From the NCBI GenBank assembly GCA_958295855.1, contig OY282383.1, positions 1,122,481-1,186,480 on the forward strand: 64,000 nucleotides of DNA, given 5' to 3'. The translations under genes and the position numbers were made by a program. The notes below the pieces were generated by a model that did no database searches, was not told the origin of the DNA, and saw only the letters and a program-made list of their open reading frames with translations. This stretch comes from an uncultured Poribacteria bacterium. Its GTDB lineage: Bacteria > Poribacteria > WGA-4E > WGA-3G. Positions 24,684-34,800 of the stretch are shown piece after piece (positions within the stretch are counted from its first letter, which is position 1; every line of letters begins with the position of its first letter).

Positions 24684-25988
24684 CTAAATGAATAACTCTT
24701 CAATAACTGAACCATCGTTGACAACGCGGATTGGCCGCCCGGAGCGGGAATAGTTTTCCTCCTGAGCGTCAATCCCTAATGCAAAGCAGAGCGATGCAAA
24801 CAGATCTGGTACCCCTATAGCACCCGTAACAACCTTGCTTCCATCTTCATTGGTGCTTCCGATTACCTGGCCCCCGCGAGTGCCTCCGCCTGCGACAACC
24901 GCCGCCCAGCCTTGCGTATGATGGTCGCGTCCATCATTTCCATTAATCCGCGGCGTTCGTCCGAATTCACCGAGCCATAGCACGAGCGTCTCGTCAAGCA
25001 GCTCTCGTTTGGCTAAGTCCTTAAGGAGCATCGCAAACGCTGGATCGACAACGTTCAGGAGTTCTTTCGTCCGCTCAAAGTTATTTTCGTGCGTATCCCA
25101 TCCATCCAAAGAGACTTCAACAAATTTAACGCCGGCTTCAACGAGTCGTCGGGCCATCAGGCACCCTTGGCCGAACTTGTTCATCCCGTAAGCCTCTCGA
25201 ATGGCGAGCGGTTCTTCGTTGAGCTGAAACGCGTCTATTTTGGGGGAGTTGATCAGCCGGTCTGCTTTTCTGTAAATCGCTTCGTGTGCTTCTGTACTGC
25301 GGCCGGTACGTTTCGCTATAAAATCTTTCTCAATCGTGTTCAACATCTTCAGCCGTTCCCGAAAGCGATGTGTGTCCATTTGTGCAGGATATGAGAGGTC
25401 TTCAACCTGTTTCATCGGGTCACTCACCACAAACGGATCATGCGTCGCACCAAGGAAGCCGCCAGCGTAGGTAGGTGAATTAATATTAACACAACTCGGA
25501 AGATGCGAAGCATCATCCTTGAGGTAATAAGAGGTCAGCGAGCCCAACGTTGGATGCTTCACCGCACCGCCGGGTGCATAACCTGTATGGAGTAGGTAGC
25601 GTGCGCGTTCATGGTTCCCTTCGCGTGAAACCATAGAGCGAATAATAGAGAGATGGTGTGCTTGTTCAGCGACAAGTGGGAGATTTTCAGAAACCTCAAT
25701 GCCCTTAACACTCGTCGGGATGGCTGCAAACGGACCCCCATTTTTGGTACCTGTTTTCGGATCAAAGGTATCTAACTGGCTGGCACCCCCGCTCATAAAC
25801 AGCACAATGCAATGTTTGGCGCGCGGCACAACATCCGCAAGTTGGGCAACGCTTGTGGTGCCGAAATGTTGCATGGCTACGAGCCCCAGGAAACTGCTGA
25901 CACCGCATTTGAAAAACCCGCGACGCGAGATCTCTTTATGCCATAATTCCGGTGTGTCGTACTCGGGAACCCACAATTTTGTGTTCAT
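24684..25988 (-). CDS. DUF1501 family Tat-exported protein (sulfatase/phosphatase-like fold)
   Basis: 434 residues from ATG 25988 (GGAGGGAGA upstream). The N-terminus has a twin-arginine motif (SRRGFFK) and hydrophobic stretch, so it is exported folded. Family blocks seen: CIVLFMSGGASQLDTFDPK (metal-binding Asp), GNHERARYLLHTGYAPGG, SLDGWDTH, LWLGEFGRTPRING and GRDHHTQGWAAVVAGGG. DUF1501 proteins share the alkaline-phosphatase-like metal site and are very abundant in Planctomycetes and Poribacteria, where they usually pair with DUF1549/DUF1553 cytochrome-like proteins. No partner lies beside it here. Molecular function is unproven. Confidence 0.9.
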   Translation of the reverse strand: MNTKLWVPEYDTPELWHKEISRRGFFKCGVSSFLGLVAMQHFGTTSVAQLADVVPRAKHCIVLFMSGGASQLDTFDPKTGTKNGGPFAAIPTSVKGIEVSENLPLVAEQAHHLSIIRSMVSREGNHERARYLLHTGYAPGGAVKHPTLGSLTSYYLKDDASHLPSCVNINSPTYAGGFLGATHDPFVVSDPMKQVEDLSYPAQMDTHRFRERLKMLNTIEKDFIAKRTGRSTEAHEAIYRKADRLINSPKIDAFQLNEEPLAIREAYGMNKFGQGCLMARRLVEAGVKFVEVSLDGWDTHENNFERTKELLNVVDPAFAMLLKDLAKRELLDETLVLWLGEFGRTPRINGNDGRDHHTQGWAAVVAGGGTRGGQVIGSTNEDGSKVVTGAIGVPDLFASLCFALGIDAQEENYSRSGRPIRVVNDGSVIEELFI

Positions 25989-26173
25989 GTTCTCCCTCCT
26001 CAATACTTTTCAATCTATATTATTTTAACATACCTAGTCTTTTTAAACAAGGGAAAAATTGAACAAGCACAAAAAGTAGTAGGAACACACCATGGATTGA
26101 TGGATATTTATGACGTAACTCTAAACCTGTTTTGAAAACGCAGGTGCCTACCACAGCCAAATGCAAACACTAT

Positions 26174-27454
26174 CTAAACACCATATTTTTTCAATTTCCT
26201 TTGCAACGTACGGATGCCAATTTCCAACTGCTTCGCGGTTTTTGTCCGATTCCCGCCAAGTTCTGCTAAAGTTTTACAGATGAACGTTTCTTCCACCGCC
26301 TCAAGCGTCATGCCGAGGAGAACGTTCACCTTTTGTTCATTTTCAGGTGTAGGCAGCTTTTCATGGACATTCACGGGGCGCTGTTGATACATCCGAATCT
26401 CTTCTGGCAAGTGCTCCGGCAAGAGAATTTCCCCTTTGGCAAGGTAAGATGCCCTTTCAATAGCGTTTTCCAACTCTCGGACATTCCCCGGCCAGCGGTA
26501 GCTTTTGAGGAGCGCTAGCGTACTCGGTGAGACCTGCAGGATGCGAGGTTCACAGGTTTTGCGATGTTTTTCTAGGAAGTGTACCACCAACTCGTCAATG
26601 TCCTCCTGCCGCTCCGCCAACGTAGGCAGAGAGATAGATACCATATTCAATCGATAATAGAGGTCTTGACGAAACCTTCCCTCTTGAACGGCTTGCGCAA
26701 GATCTCGGTTGGTAGCTGTCACGATTCGGACATCCACCGCAATCGACTTTTCCCCTCCGATGTGTTCAATCTCGCCTGTCTCAATCGCCCGTAACAATGT
26801 CGGCTGCATGGCAAGGGGCATTTCCCCGATTTCATCAAGGAACAGCGTGCCGTTGTGCGCCCTTTCAAACTTGCCGATATGTCGCCTATCTGCACTAGTA
26901 AACGCGCCTTTCTCATGCCCAAATAACTCATCCGCTATTAAGTTCTCTGGTATCGCCGCACAGTTGACACAAACCATTTCTTTTTGCGACCTGCTACTGT
27001 TTTCGTGCAAAGCGCGCGCTACCCCCTCTTTGCCGGTCCCTGTCTCGCCAGAAATCAGGACTCTCATCGGCGTATCTGCAAGATTCTCAATTTGTTGCAA
27101 GACATTAAAAATCTGGGGACTTTTCCCAATAATTTCGCTGTAATCTCCATGCAATTTCTCTCTTGCCAATGTAGCGGCAGATGCAGGGTGGGACGCTTCC
27201 GCCTCCATAATCTCGGATACGCTGGTTCTCTGCTGCCGCGGCACCGGACAGTCAACATTCTCCTCGGAGGTCACCTTTAAGATTGCATCGCTCGCGAGAG
27301 GCGAGGGCTGTGCTTCGCTATCGGCGGCGATAGAGACTTTGTAACCCTTCTGTTCAAGCACTTCTTCTAACCCCTTCGCCGTATCAGGCAGAGCACAAAC
27401 AATAACAACGTGTACCTCACCGCGGGCTTTGTCTTCTCTGATTTGGCTGTTCAT
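26174..27454 (-). CDS. Sigma-54-dependent transcriptional activator (NtrC family, no receiver phosphosite)
   Basis: 426 residues. Residues about 14-50 (VHVVIVCALPDTAKGLEEVL) look like the first elements of a receiver or similar input domain, but it is cut short and lacks a phospho-accepting Asp. The AAA+ domain has Walker A GETGTGKE (136-143), GAFTSADRR (sigma-54 contact loop), FLDEIGE (Walker B) and RWPGNVRELENAIERA. The C-terminus is a Fis-type helix-turn-helix (LAELGGNRTKTAKQLEIGIRTLQRKLKKYG). It opens sigma-54 promoters by ATP hydrolysis. No histidine kinase gene is adjacent. The input signal is unknown. Confidence 0.9.
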   Translation of the reverse strand: MNSQIREDKARGEVHVVIVCALPDTAKGLEEVLEQKGYKVSIAADSEAQPSPLASDAILKVTSEENVDCPVPRQQRTSVSEIMEAEASHPASAATLAREKLHGDYSEIIGKSPQIFNVLQQIENLADTPMRVLISGETGTGKEGVARALHENSSRSQKEMVCVNCAAIPENLIADELFGHEKGAFTSADRRHIGKFERAHNGTLFLDEIGEMPLAMQPTLLRAIETGEIEHIGGEKSIAVDVRIVTATNRDLAQAVQEGRFRQDLYYRLNMVSISLPTLAERQEDIDELVVHFLEKHRKTCEPRILQVSPSTLALLKSYRWPGNVRELENAIERASYLAKGEILLPEHLPEEIRMYQQRPVNVHEKLPTPENEQKVNVLLGMTLEAVEETFICKTLAELGGNRTKTAKQLEIGIRTLQRKLKKYGV

Positions 27455-27678
27455 TTTTGTCCCTCTCCTTTATCGTTTGGGTATCCGCCGCTATCTGTCG
27501 TCTCATATCTTCGGAACGGATTTTTCGGGGTAGCTTGCAAGTCGAAAACTGGCTATAGAAAGTTGAACACCTTTGCCGCACTTCAAACAGAATACCATTA
27601 AAAAAAAAATGTCAAGCAAAATATGTGTAAGATGTTTTCAACGATTCTGTCTGTGCTGGTGTACAGGGTTGCGCCAAG

Positions 27679-28060
27679 TTAGGAAGTCGCGTTGCGTGTG
27701 CGGGCAACAAAGTTGTCCAGGGCCTCGAGCGCGAAGATGAGCACGAGAGTTGCAAGAAGCGCGATGTCTAGGGTGTGGTGCCAACCTAACAAGGCAATGA
27801 CGGCGAAGGTTAAGAGGAGACGACAAAGGGGTGAGGGTGTTTGCGAGCAGGTGTGCTTATTCCTCCGGTTCTGTTTCAAGGTATTTCGGAGCGGCTTTGA
27901 TGTCGGGAGGGTAGTATATTTTCCAAACTTTGACAAAAGAGTGTCCCGTAGGTGTGGTAAAGAAAAAGACAGAGTGTCCCCAATCCGAGGACAAAACAAA
28001 CGAGCGGTGCATAGAGGGTGACTTGATAAAGCGAGATGTTAGGAAACACCTGCACAAGTG
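27679..28060 (-). pseudogene. Degenerate membrane-protein sequence
   Basis: Two different minus-strand frames contain hydrophobic segments: VTLYAPLVCFVLGLGTLCLFLYHTYG (about 27940-28030) and LLLTFAVIALLGWHHTLDIALLATLVLIFALEALDN (about 27685-27800). Neither has a good start or SD. A shift between frames would join them. The ALEALDN end vaguely recalls diacylglycerol-kinase-type helices. It is probably a decayed small membrane protein, and confidence is low. Confidence 0.25.
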
Positions 28061-28218
28061 CTTTGTGGGCGTAAGCGGAGCATGTAAGAGTAGAGATTCA
28101 GGGTTTGTCCTAAATCTCTACCCAACGGGAGCCACCGGTGCATATCGCGTTCTGGCAGGGCCCCCCTGCTCCCAGATGATTTGATCAGGTTCGCGATATT
28201 TTTCATCTTTGCCAAAAA

Positions 28219-28788
28219 TCAGTCATCCTGTTCTTTGGCAGCAGGATTTTTATCCCTTTTTTCTCGCGGCGGAATGACTACAGGGTTGTCCGTTAGACGG
28301 GAGTCACTTATGATTCGGGTTCCATCTGGAAGAGTCCTTGTAACGTTGTCGCCACGCCGGAGATCGTGCGATGTACCTCCGGTATACCTAAGTACAGGTG
28401 TATCCGCTGGAAATCCCAACGCTTCATGCCGCTTTTTAGTCTCTTTCAGAGACTTTAGCATCGTCTCCGTTGGAGCGTATGGATATAGGTAGAGGTCTGC
28501 GGTATAAAGTGCTATCGCTTCATCCACGGTGAGGGGTGTACCGCTTCCAAGTTTTTGCTTGAGCCGGATATAGGTGCGGACTTGCGGGATGTCCCCAAAC
28601 TTCTTGATCAGCGGATTGTGTAGACTGGGATTGTCCGGGTCATCGTCTAGCGCATTGAAAAGAACAAAAGGTGCTTTGGCATCCTGTCTTTCAAGGGCGG
28701 TCGTGTTTTGGGGCGGCGCGTTGACCTGCCTCGTACTGCAGCCCGATAACAAGAGTGTCACGATAGAAATTCCGAGTAAAGTTTTCAT
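28219..28788 (-). CDS. Lipoprotein with FGDIP helical module
   Basis: 189 residues from ATG 28788 (GAGGTG 6 nt upstream); a GTG at 28797 would instead overlap the preceding stop by 4 nt. The signal peptide ends in a lipobox (TLLLSGC), so the protein is lipid-anchored. Residues about 60-120 carry FGDIPQVRTYIRLKQKL, followed by LTVDEAIALYTADLYLYP, which closely matches the C-terminus of the adjacent upstream gene product. The C-terminal part (RRGDNVTRTLPDGTRII) looks beta-rich, SH3-like at best. Function is unknown; translation is coupled to the neighbouring gene. Confidence 0.75.
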   Translation of the reverse strand: MKTLLGISIVTLLLSGCSTRQVNAPPQNTTALERQDAKAPFVLFNALDDDPDNPSLHNPLIKKFGDIPQVRTYIRLKQKLGSGTPLTVDEAIALYTADLYLYPYAPTETMLKSLKETKKRHEALGFPADTPVLRYTGGTSHDLRRGDNVTRTLPDGTRIISDSRLTDNPVVIPPREKRDKNPAAKEQDD

Positions 28789-28793
28789 GATGT

Positions 28794-29441
28794 TCACCTC
28801 ACGATTTGGGTGCTGCTTAGAGACTCAGATGCTCTTTTCTCCAAGAAAATATCAAGCGTTTTCTTCGTTTCCGCATCTGGCCAAAGATGATACTGGGCAG
28901 CCGTATAAGCAATGTGTTCATCCAAGCTGAGCGGTTGCTTCTTGAATTTTTTCCGTTTTAGCGCAATAAATGTGTGAACCTCTGGGATGTCGCCAAACCG
29001 TTGAAGTAGCCCTTCAAGTAGCCTATCTGCCAGTTCATCTGCATCCATCTCACTTGGATCTGAAATTTTTCGTGCAGACGGTTTCTGGGTGGATTGATGT
29101 TCGTGTTCGTCATCGGTTTGCCCCGCCGCGCCACTTTCTGAAGCATCATCGGTTTGCCACGCCGCATCCGTTTGCTGGGTGTCATCTCCTGACACATCTT
29201 CAGACATCTGTTCTGTAGTTGTGTCTTTTTCCGCAACGGTTTCAGATTCAAATACGCCGGTATTTGAGGGGGTTGCCGGTACGGCATCCTCATGGGGATG
29301 GGAATATGTGTCAACAGTTTGTTCTACAGTTGGCGGTTTGGACAAGCTGTCGACAAATCTTTGGTTATCCCACTCTGTGTAGACAAAAATGCCACAAGCA
29401 AAGGCGACAGAGAGGATAGCACCTATCATCAATTTTTTCAT
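28794..29441 (-). CDS. Membrane-anchored acidic protein with FGDIP helical module
   Basis: 215 residues from ATG 29441 (AGGAGC upstream). One N-terminal anchor (LMIGAILSVAFACGIFVYTEWD) is followed by a long Asp/Glu/Thr-rich disordered linker (about residues 35-135) and a C-terminal helical module (FGDIPEVHTFIALKRKKF, then LSLDEHIAYTAAQYHLWP) shared with the lipoprotein downstream. The anchor resembles that of the protein at 7184-8011. I infer a small family of envelope proteins with exchangeable modules. No known domain is recognised. The stop overlaps the alternative start of the lipoprotein gene. Confidence 0.7.
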   Translation of the reverse strand: MKKLMIGAILSVAFACGIFVYTEWDNQRFVDSLSKPPTVEQTVDTYSHPHEDAVPATPSNTGVFESETVAEKDTTTEQMSEDVSGDDTQQTDAAWQTDDASESGAAGQTDDEHEHQSTQKPSARKISDPSEMDADELADRLLEGLLQRFGDIPEVHTFIALKRKKFKKQPLSLDEHIAYTAAQYHLWPDAETKKTLDIFLEKRASESLSSTQIVR

Positions 29442-29575
29442 TTTTCGGCTCCTATGAATGCAACGTGCTGCAGGAAGCTTTTGTGTGCCGTATTCGCATC
29501 GCTTGCCTTTATAGTCTGTAGGAAAGCAATTACTGTGCCAATTGACAGAACTGCATGGGTATTGGATCCACGCCA

Positions 29576-29645
29576 ATGCTGACATACGCCATTTTGACGC
29601 AATACGTCTTATTGACGCGCATAACCCGCGCCATTTTGGCGTATC
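29576..29645. repeat. Inverted repeat upstream of the envelope gene pair
   Basis: ATACGCCATTTTGACG is mirrored by CCATTTTGGCGTAT about 45 nt later, with a further TTGACGC repeat between them. It lies in the 257-nt gap 29442-29698, so it may be an operator for the 29441 gene or a hairpin ending the SDR transcript. No clear promoter was identified. Confidence 0.4.
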
Positions 29646-29698
29646 TGCCACAAATAATGCCGCTCAGAACACTCAAGATTTACAATTTAAGATTCTCG

Positions 29699-30469
29699 TC
29701 AAATGTTTGAGTGGGACTGACACCCATCCACGTTCACACAGGCACCTGTTACAAGACTTGCCCGCTCCGATGCGAGAAAGACGACGACATTGGCAATTTC
29801 TTCGGGTTTTCCGAATCTGCCAAGGGGCATATCGCTTTTCACAAAGGCAGCCATCGCATCCGGGTCTGCCTGCATGCGGCGAGCCCAACCGCCACCGGGA
29901 AAGAGAATGGAACCCGGGGCGACGCTATTTACGCGGATATTGTGCGGTGCTAATTCTTTTGCCAACGACTTCGCCATGCTAATTTCGGCGGCTTTCGCAG
30001 CGTTATAGGTAATGTGTCCGCCCCCTTCCCTGCCGTAGATGGAGGTTATCATTAGAATTACGCCACCGCCCTGCTTCTCCATTGCGGGGATGGCGAGTTG
30101 GTTCATCCGTGCCGCCGAAACCAGATTCAGATCGAGGATGTCATGCCATTCGGTATCTGAAATTTCTGCCAACGGTGTCCAACGACTGCCACCGACGTTG
30201 TTCACAACGACATCAATTCTGTCATACGTTTCCAATGTCTCTGTCATAAAGGCATGCACCTGTGCACTGTCCGTGACATCCGTGGGTTTGGCGAAGACCT
30301 GGGTGCCGCGTGCTGTGAGCTCATCGGTTACCTTTTGTAGCGTCTCAGGTGTCCTACCGCAGAGGCTAAGCCTTGCTCCCTCCTCAGCGAAGCCGTGCGC
30401 GATGGCACGTCCGATGCCGCGGCTCGCGCCTGTTACAATGACAACTTTGTCTTTTAGTCCTAAATTCAT
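29699..30469 (-). CDS. Short-chain dehydrogenase/reductase (classical SDR)
   Basis: 256 residues. The cofactor motif is TGASRGIG (residues 13-20), with NNVGG, a catalytic Ser in ITSIYG and the YNAAK Tyr-Lys pair, then the NIRVNSVAPG motif. The end VTGACVNVDGC matches the C-terminal family signature. Arg or Asp selection in CGRTPET suggests NADP(H). Such SDRs reduce 3-oxoacyl or sugar substrates, and the substrate cannot be decided. No signal peptide is present. It stands alone, divergent from era across a 403-nt gap that holds the era promoter and no other recognised feature. Confidence 0.9.
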   Translation of the reverse strand: MNLGLKDKVVIVTGASRGIGRAIAHGFAEEGARLSLCGRTPETLQKVTDELTARGTQVFAKPTDVTDSAQVHAFMTETLETYDRIDVVVNNVGGSRWTPLAEISDTEWHDILDLNLVSAARMNQLAIPAMEKQGGGVILMITSIYGREGGGHITYNAAKAAEISMAKSLAKELAPHNIRVNSVAPGSILFPGGGWARRMQADPDAMAAFVKSDMPLGRFGKPEEIANVVVFLASERASLVTGACVNVDGCQSHSNI

Positions 30470-30729
30470 TATGCTCCTCGTGTTTTTTAAATGGGGCTAT
30501 GTTGCTATTATAGCATACTTACCTTGAAGATGCCAATGTTAAATGCGTTTCGGGTATGTAAGGTTTTTGACAAAAATTCTAAATTAGCGGATGGGCGGGA
30601 TTATGGCACCTTCTGGGATTGCTATCGCGCCTTTACAGCATGACGCAATTATTTTCTTAAACCTCATACAGCTTGTGCTACAAACACCGGACTCACGTTA
30701 AAAAAGAGTTAAATTCTTAAACTTTTTTC

Positions 30730-30758
30730 TTGATTTTTGCAAACAGATTCGGTATAAT
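30730..30758 (+). promoter_or_regulatory. Sigma-70 promoter upstream of era
   Basis: TTGATT (30730-30735), 17 nt, TATAAT (30753-30758). Transcription would begin about 105 nt before the era ATG. The remaining 30470-30729 shows no gene. Confidence 0.7.
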
Positions 30759-30872
30759 AGATGTTAGCTTCACCACTTTAAGAAGGGGGTTTCTGCTAAC
30801 GCAAATTGGGAACCTCCATTCGTATATTCTACGCCGCAGGCACATCACAAGGTGCACTTTCTTTGAGAATCT

Positions 30873-31802
30873 ATGGACGAAAATCAAGACTTCAAATCCG
30901 GTTACGTTAGCATCATCGGGGCACCCAACGTCGGAAAATCGACGCTGCTCAATACCATACTTGGGCAGAAATTGGCGATTGTTACCCCAAAACCACAGAC
31001 AACCCGCAACCAGATTCGCGGGATTGTTACCACCGACACACATCAAATCATTTTTGTGGATACGCCCGGGCTGATGCACCCCAAGTACCCTTTGCAAACC
31101 GAAATGGTCCGAGCTGCTTACGGGGCGTTAGGTGATGCAGATGTGGTGCTCTTTGTCATTGATGTCACGCAGCCTGTTTCAGAGATAGAAGACAGAATTT
31201 TAGAACGTCTTCGTCGGACGAAAGCGACAACAATGCTCGTCCTCAATAAAGTGGATTTGGTTGCAAAGCCAACACTCCTCCCGATTTTTGACGATTATTG
31301 CGAGAAATTTGAATTTGTCGAGATGATACCGATCTCGGCGAAAACCGCCGATGGCGTGCCACTTCTTATTGGGCAGGTGTGTTCTTACTTATCGCCGGGA
31401 CCGCGTTATTTTCCAGAAGAACAACTCAGCGACCTGCCGGAACGCTTTTTCATCGCCGAAACGGTTCGGGAGAAAATTATGCTCATCACGCGTCGAGAAG
31501 TTCCCTATGCATCTGCTGTTGTGATCGAGGAGTTTGAAAAACGCCGTCGCCAGGGTAACAGAGCCCGCGGGGAAGATGAAATCATTTATATCCGAGCCGT
31601 CGTCTACGCAGAACGGCAGACGCAAAAGCAAATTATCATTGGGAAAGGCGGCAAAGTGATTAAACGGATTGGGCAATTGGCACGAGCCGATATTGAGAAA
31701 TTTTTGGATGCCCGCGTCTTCTTAGAATTATACGTATCTGTCAAAGCGGATTGGCGTAGAGACGCACGCAAACTCAAAGAATTAGGCGGTTTTGTAGTGT
31801 AG
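30873..31802 (+). CDS. era: GTPase Era, ribosome assembly factor
   Basis: 309 residues. GTPase motifs: G1 GAPNVGKST (16-24), the Era-specific PQTTRNQIRGI switch I, G3 DTPG (63-66) and G4 NKVD (about 125). The C-terminal KH domain carries IIIGKGGKVIKRIG, which binds the 3' end of 16S rRNA. Era couples GTP hydrolysis to 30S maturation and is normally essential. Length and order are standard. The ATG at 30873 has only a weak SD (TTTGAGAA). uvrA follows after 90 nt in the same direction. Confidence 0.95.
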   Translation: MDENQDFKSGYVSIIGAPNVGKSTLLNTILGQKLAIVTPKPQTTRNQIRGIVTTDTHQIIFVDTPGLMHPKYPLQTEMVRAAYGALGDADVVLFVIDVTQPVSEIEDRILERLRRTKATTMLVLNKVDLVAKPTLLPIFDDYCEKFEFVEMIPISAKTADGVPLLIGQVCSYLSPGPRYFPEEQLSDLPERFFIAETVREKIMLITRREVPYASAVVIEEFEKRRRQGNRARGEDEIIYIRAVVYAERQTQKQIIIGKGGKVIKRIGQLARADIEKFLDARVFLELYVSVKADWRRDARKLKELGGFVV

Positions 31803-31892
31803 TGCTTTTGCCAGTTTGAAGCGGTAAGTGTGTAAACAGAATTAGGCATCTCATCGAAAAAAGCAGGTTGACAACAAAAAGGAAATTATGCA

Positions 31893-34800
31893 ATGGCAGG
31901 AGCGTCAATTCACATCCACGGCGCGCGAGAACACAACCTAAAAAACATTGATATCCAACTTCCAAAAGATAAGTTAATTGTTTTCACCGGTGTGAGCGGT
32001 TCGGGCAAATCCTCCCTTGCGATTGATACTGTTTATTCCGAAGGGCAACGGCGGTATATAGAATCGCTATCTGCGTATGCGCGGCAATTTTTGGGCCAAC
32101 TCGGGAAACCAGAGGTGGACGAGATTGTGGGCTTGTCACCTTCTATTGCGATTGCTCAGGGTTCCACAGGGCATAATCCCCGGTCGACCGTGGCTACCGT
32201 AACCGAAATTTACGATTACATGCGCGTCCTGTTTGCCCGCGCAGGCAAATTCCACTGCCCGGAATGCAAACAAGAGGTAGGCTCGCAAACCGCAGCAGAC
32301 ATCGTGGCAAGAATTATGAGTTTTCCGCCGCGCACGCGGCTCATGATTTTAGCACCTATTGTCAGAGGCAGACGCGGCGAGTATCAAAAAGAACTGGCAG
32401 ACGCACGCAAGGCAGGCTTCGTTCGCGCACGAATTGATGGGGAAGTGCATGAACTGCACGCCGACATCGGCCTCAATCCGAATCAACGCCACGATATTGA
32501 CATTGTCGTTGACCGGGTTATTATTAAAGACGGTATTCAGAGCCGCGTCGCTGAAGCGGTTGAAACAGCCCTCTCCCTCGGAGAGGGAAGCCTCATTGTC
32601 CATGTTGTGTCTACAGAAGAGGTAGCATCTGGGGATACGTCAGACTTTGCAAAAAGCGGGGAAGATCAGCTATTTAGCAAGGATTACGCTTGTACCCACT
32701 GCCAGATTAGCTACGATGTGCCAGAGCCACGCCACTTCTCGTTCAACAGTCCGTATGGCATGTGCAAGGCATGCAAAGGCTTGGGGGTGGGAATGGCAAT
32801 ATCGCCGAAGCTGATTGTTCCAGATGAAACGCGCTCCATCTTAGAAGGCGCAATAATCTTGTGGGATGAACTGGGGCCCAGAGAGAAAATGATAGCCCGT
32901 GGGCTCGCATCACACCTCGGATTCTCCCTCAAAACGCCATGGAAGGAGCTCACGCCCGAGCAACAGCACGCTATCCTTTACGGCACCGGCGACAGTGTTC
33001 TCACCTTTGTCCGGCCTTCGGGGAAAAATAGGCAGAGTCGGCTGTATCGCCGCCGATTCCCAGGGCTCATCCCTGACGAGGAGCAACAGTATTTTTGGAA
33101 GGGCATTGAGGAAGAGGGCACATCACACCTCCCCGACTACTTTGTCAAGATGCCGTGCCGAGAGTGCAAGGGGAGCCGCCTCACATCACTCGTTAGAGCG
33201 GTAACCTTATGCGGTACCGCTATCACAGATGTTCTTGAGATGTCCGTTCAGGAGGCTGCTGCCTCCTTTTCTGCCGTGGAACTCCCTGAACGCGAGGCGT
33301 TAATCGCTGAAGAACCGTTAAAAGAGATTCGGGGAAGACTCGGATTCTTAATAAACGTTGGATTGGGGTATCTCACCTTGGGGCGCGCTGCACCGACGCT
33401 CTCTGGCGGCGAAGCACAACGCATTCGGCTCGCGAGCCAAGTAGGGGCCGGGTTGCGAGATGTTACTTATGTGCTGGATGAACCCAGTATCGGCTTACAC
33501 CCCCGCGACCATGCAGGCCTGCTCACAACCCTCCTAAATCTACGCGATCAGGGTAACACGGTTATCGTCGTTGAGCACGATGAAGCAACCATGTTAATCG
33601 CCGACTGGATGGTAGATTTCGGCCCCGGGGCAGGCATCAACGGCGGACAGATAACTGCCATGGGCACACCGGCACAAATCCTCAAAGAGAGTCAGTCGCT
33701 CACTGCCCAATATCTGCGAGGCGAAAAGAAGATTGTGCAACCTGAATCGCGCCGCTCGACAGGCGACCGGTGGGTGCAAATCTGTAACGCGCGCCAAAAC
33801 AATCTGAAAGCGATTAGCCCCAAAATACCTATCGGAACGCTGTGCTGCGTGACAGGTGTGAGCGGCTCGGGAAAGAGTTCGCTGATTCACGATATACTCT
33901 ACAATGCGCTTGCCCGCGACCTGATGCGCGCCAGGACTGTACCGGGCGACTACGACGAAATTCGCGGTATCATCGCAGAGGAAAATGTCCCTATATCCAG
34001 GGTGCTTGACAAAATTATCAACATTGACATGGCACCCATTGGGCGAACTCCCCGTTCCAATCCGGCCACCTATACCAAGGTTTTTGATGCAATCCGTGCC
34101 CTCTACGCGGGCTTACCTAATTCCAAATTGCGAGGCTATAAACCAGGGCGGTTTAGTTTTAACGTTCCCGGGGGTAGGTGTGAAGCATGTAGTGGCAACG
34201 GCGCGAAAAAGGTGGACATGGGCTTGCTCTCCGATATCTGGGTGGAGTGTGAGGTGTGTCACGGCAAGCGTTACAACAGCGAAACGCTCACCATTAAATA
34301 CAAAGAGAAAAACATCTCAGATGTGCTGGAAATGGATATTGAAGCCGCCCTGGCGCATTTTGCCGATATACCCAAAATCGCGAAGGGTTTACAATTACTT
34401 CACGATGTAGGCTTGGATTACATCAAACTGGGACAACCTGCGCCGACGCTGTCGGGGGGTGAAGCGCAACGGATAAAACTCTCGCGAGAACTTTCCAAAC
34501 GCAGCACCGGCAAGACGCTCTATCTGCTTGATGAACCTACCACAGGCTTGCACTTTGACGATGTGAATAAACTGTTGTCCATTTTGCATCGCCTTGTCGA
34601 AGAAGGTAACACGGTGGTGGTGGTAGAACACAATCTGGAGGTTATCAATTCAGCAGACTACCTTATTGACTTGGGACCCGAGGGGGGTGTGGATGGCGGC
34701 ACTATTGTTGCCGTAGGTACGCCCGAAGATGTCGCCGAGCTGCCTGAATCCTACACCGGGCAAGCACTCCGCGGCGAATTCGATCTGAGGAAGTCCATGG

